Below, in pieces: positions 62,980 through 64,000 of a stretch of 64,000 nucleotides of DNA. The notes beneath the pieces were generated by a model. The model was given only the letters and a program-made list of their open reading frames with translations, did no database searches and had not been told where the DNA came from. This DNA is from Massilia sp. YIM B02769. GTDB lineage: Bacteria > Pseudomonadota > Gammaproteobacteria > Burkholderiales > Burkholderiaceae_D. The stretch spans positions 247,115-311,114 of the forward strand of contig NZ_JASNRC010000001.1 in assembly GCF_030411995.1 (NCBI RefSeq), written 5' to 3'. How positions within the stretch are numbered: position 1 is the stretch's first letter; each line of letters begins with the position of its first letter. Made by a program: the position numbers and the translations under genes.

Positions 62980-64000
62980 ATGAACAAGAAAATCCTGTAC
63001 GCGATCGCCTTTGCCATTGCACTGGCGGCGCCGTTCTTCGGCTACCCGGTGTTCCTGATGAAGCTGCTGTGCTTTGCCCTGTTCGCCTGCGCCTTCAACT
63101 TGCTGATCGGCTTCACCGGGCTGCTGTCGTTCGGGCATGCCGCCTTCTTCGGCAGCGCGGGTTACGTCACCGGCCACCTGCTGGCGAATGTCGGCCTGTC
63201 GCCCGAACTCGGCATCCTGGCCGGCGTCGCGGCCAGCGCCGTGCTGGGGCTGGTGATCGGTTCGCTGGCGATCCGCCGCCAGGGCATCTACTTCTCGATG
63301 ATCACGCTGGCGCTGGCGCAGATGGTGTACTTCGCCGCGCTGCGCAGCCCCTATACGCACGGCGAGGATGGCCTGCAGGGCGTGCCGCGCGGGAAGTTGC
63401 TGGGCCTGATCGATCTGTCGAGCGACCTGACTTTGTACTATGTGGTGCTGGCGATCTTCGTGCTCGGCTTCGCCCTGATCGTGCGCACCGTGCATTCGCC
63501 GTTCGGCCAGGTGCTGAAGGCCATCAAGGAAAATGAGCCGCGCGCCATTTCGCTGGGGTACGACGCCGACCGTTACAAGCTGCTTGCCTTTGTCCTGTCG
63601 GCTGCACTGACCGGCCTGGCCGGCGCCACCAAGACCCTGGTGCTGGGCTTCGAGACCCTGACCGACGTGCACTGGACCATGTCGGGCCTGGTCGTGCTGA
63701 TGACCCTGGTCGGCGGCATGGGCACGATGGCCGGTCCGATCATCGGCGCCTTCATCATCGTGGCGCTGGAAAACAAGCTGGGCGACGTCGGCACGGCACT
63801 GGCCGAGACCACCGGCATCGAATGGTTCTCGTCGCTGGGCGAATCGGTGGGCATGGTCACCGGCCTGATCTTCATCGTTTGCGTGCTGCTGTTCCGCCGC
63901 GGCATCGTCGGCGAAATCGGCGCGCTGTTCGAGCGCCGTGCTCGTGCGAAGCCGGGCACAATGAAGCCGAGTGTCGTGAATGCCGACAGGGAAATTGCAT
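62980..64000 (+). CDS. branched-chain amino-acid-type ABC permease (LivM-like), 3' end cut by window
   Basis: At least 340 codons, open to the last base with no stop. GAAGGAGAAG before the ATG at 62980 is the ribosome site and lies inside the LivH-like end. MNKKILYAIAFAIALAAPFFGY opens it, followed by LCFALFACAFNLLIGFTGLLSFGHAAFFG (LivM hallmark FGHAAFFG), IRRQGIYFSMITLALAQMVYF and MTLVGGMGTMAGPIIGAF. The end is near, as LivM proteins are about 320-360 aa. Completes the five-gene transporter. Confidence 0.92.
   Translation, partial: MNKKILYAIAFAIALAAPFFGYPVFLMKLLCFALFACAFNLLIGFTGLLSFGHAAFFGSAGYVTGHLLANVGLSPELGILAGVAASAVLGLVIGSLAIRRQGIYFSMITLALAQMVYFAALRSPYTHGEDGLQGVPRGKLLGLIDLSSDLTLYYVVLAIFVLGFALIVRTVHSPFGQVLKAIKENEPRAISLGYDADRYKLLAFVLSAALTGLAGATKTLVLGFETLTDVHWTMSGLVVLMTLVGGMGTMAGPIIGAFIIVALENKLGDVGTALAETTGIEWFSSLGESVGMVTGLIFIVCVLLFRRGIVGEIGALFERRARAKPGTMKPSVVNADREIA

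Overview
The window reads as chromosomal DNA of a GC-rich betaproteobacterium, most likely Oxalobacteraceae close to Massilia, Duganella or Janthinobacterium. This is inferred from gene content: a PEP-CTERM protein behind a sigma-54-type promoter, the ybeD-lipB-lipA and rsmD-coaD-ferredoxin orders, a FecR/DUF6600 protein and dense palindromic repeats. No rRNA, tRNA, CRISPR array, insertion sequence or prophage was recognised.

Layout. 1-7225: the end of a tightly overlapping operon for a type II secretion / type IV pilus-like machine: three pseudopilin-like proteins, a DNRLRE protein in the GspK position, a membrane GGDEF diguanylate cyclase, PilM-, PilN-, PilO- and PilP-like proteins and a secretin. 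7389-15174: PEP-CTERM protein, lipoate synthesis, a large FecR/DUF6600 protein, a LysE-type exporter, HU, an orphan BrnA-like antitoxin and a DUF808 protein. 15195-23780: small membrane proteins, oxidoreductases, a glutaminyl cyclase, a phosphatase and a LysR regulator. 23948-28786: a PaoABC-type molybdenum aldehyde oxidoreductase and an SDR enzyme. 28949-35505: part of a type VI secretion locus, with tssE-tssF-tssG divergent from tssK, a PAAR protein and a membrane-anchored ketosynthase-like protein. 36170-45932: a chemoreceptor, glmS and glmU on either side of an Lrp/AsnC regulator, rsmD, coaD, a ferredoxin and small conserved proteins. 46012-53831: LysR and Lrp regulators, putA, alanine dehydrogenase and MTA/SAH nucleosidase. 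53832-55962: about 2.1 kb with no convincing gene. 55963-64000: nitronate monooxygenase, a GMC oxidoreductase and a branched-chain amino-acid-type ABC transporter running off the right edge.

The most striking non-coding signal lies in the gene-free region. Three diverged copies of a module of about 210 bp each carry an AT-rich block, a TAG/TGA trinucleotide run and DnaA-box-like 9-mers at almost identical spacing (box 1 to box 2: 141, 141 and 142 bp; box 2 to box 3: 17 bp in all three). The arrangement resembles a bacterial origin unwinding element. Neither dnaA nor any rep gene is in the window. A second theme is seven loci carrying paired palindromic repeats, built on GTGGGTTC..GAACCCAC or on GTGGGCAC..GTGCCCAC.

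Metabolic and regulatory links: the Lrp-type regulator divergent from putA probably replaces the missing N-terminal DNA-binding domain of this PutA. GlmS and GlmU both serve UDP-GlcNAc synthesis. The ABC operon has a plausible sigma-70 promoter overlapped by palindromes.
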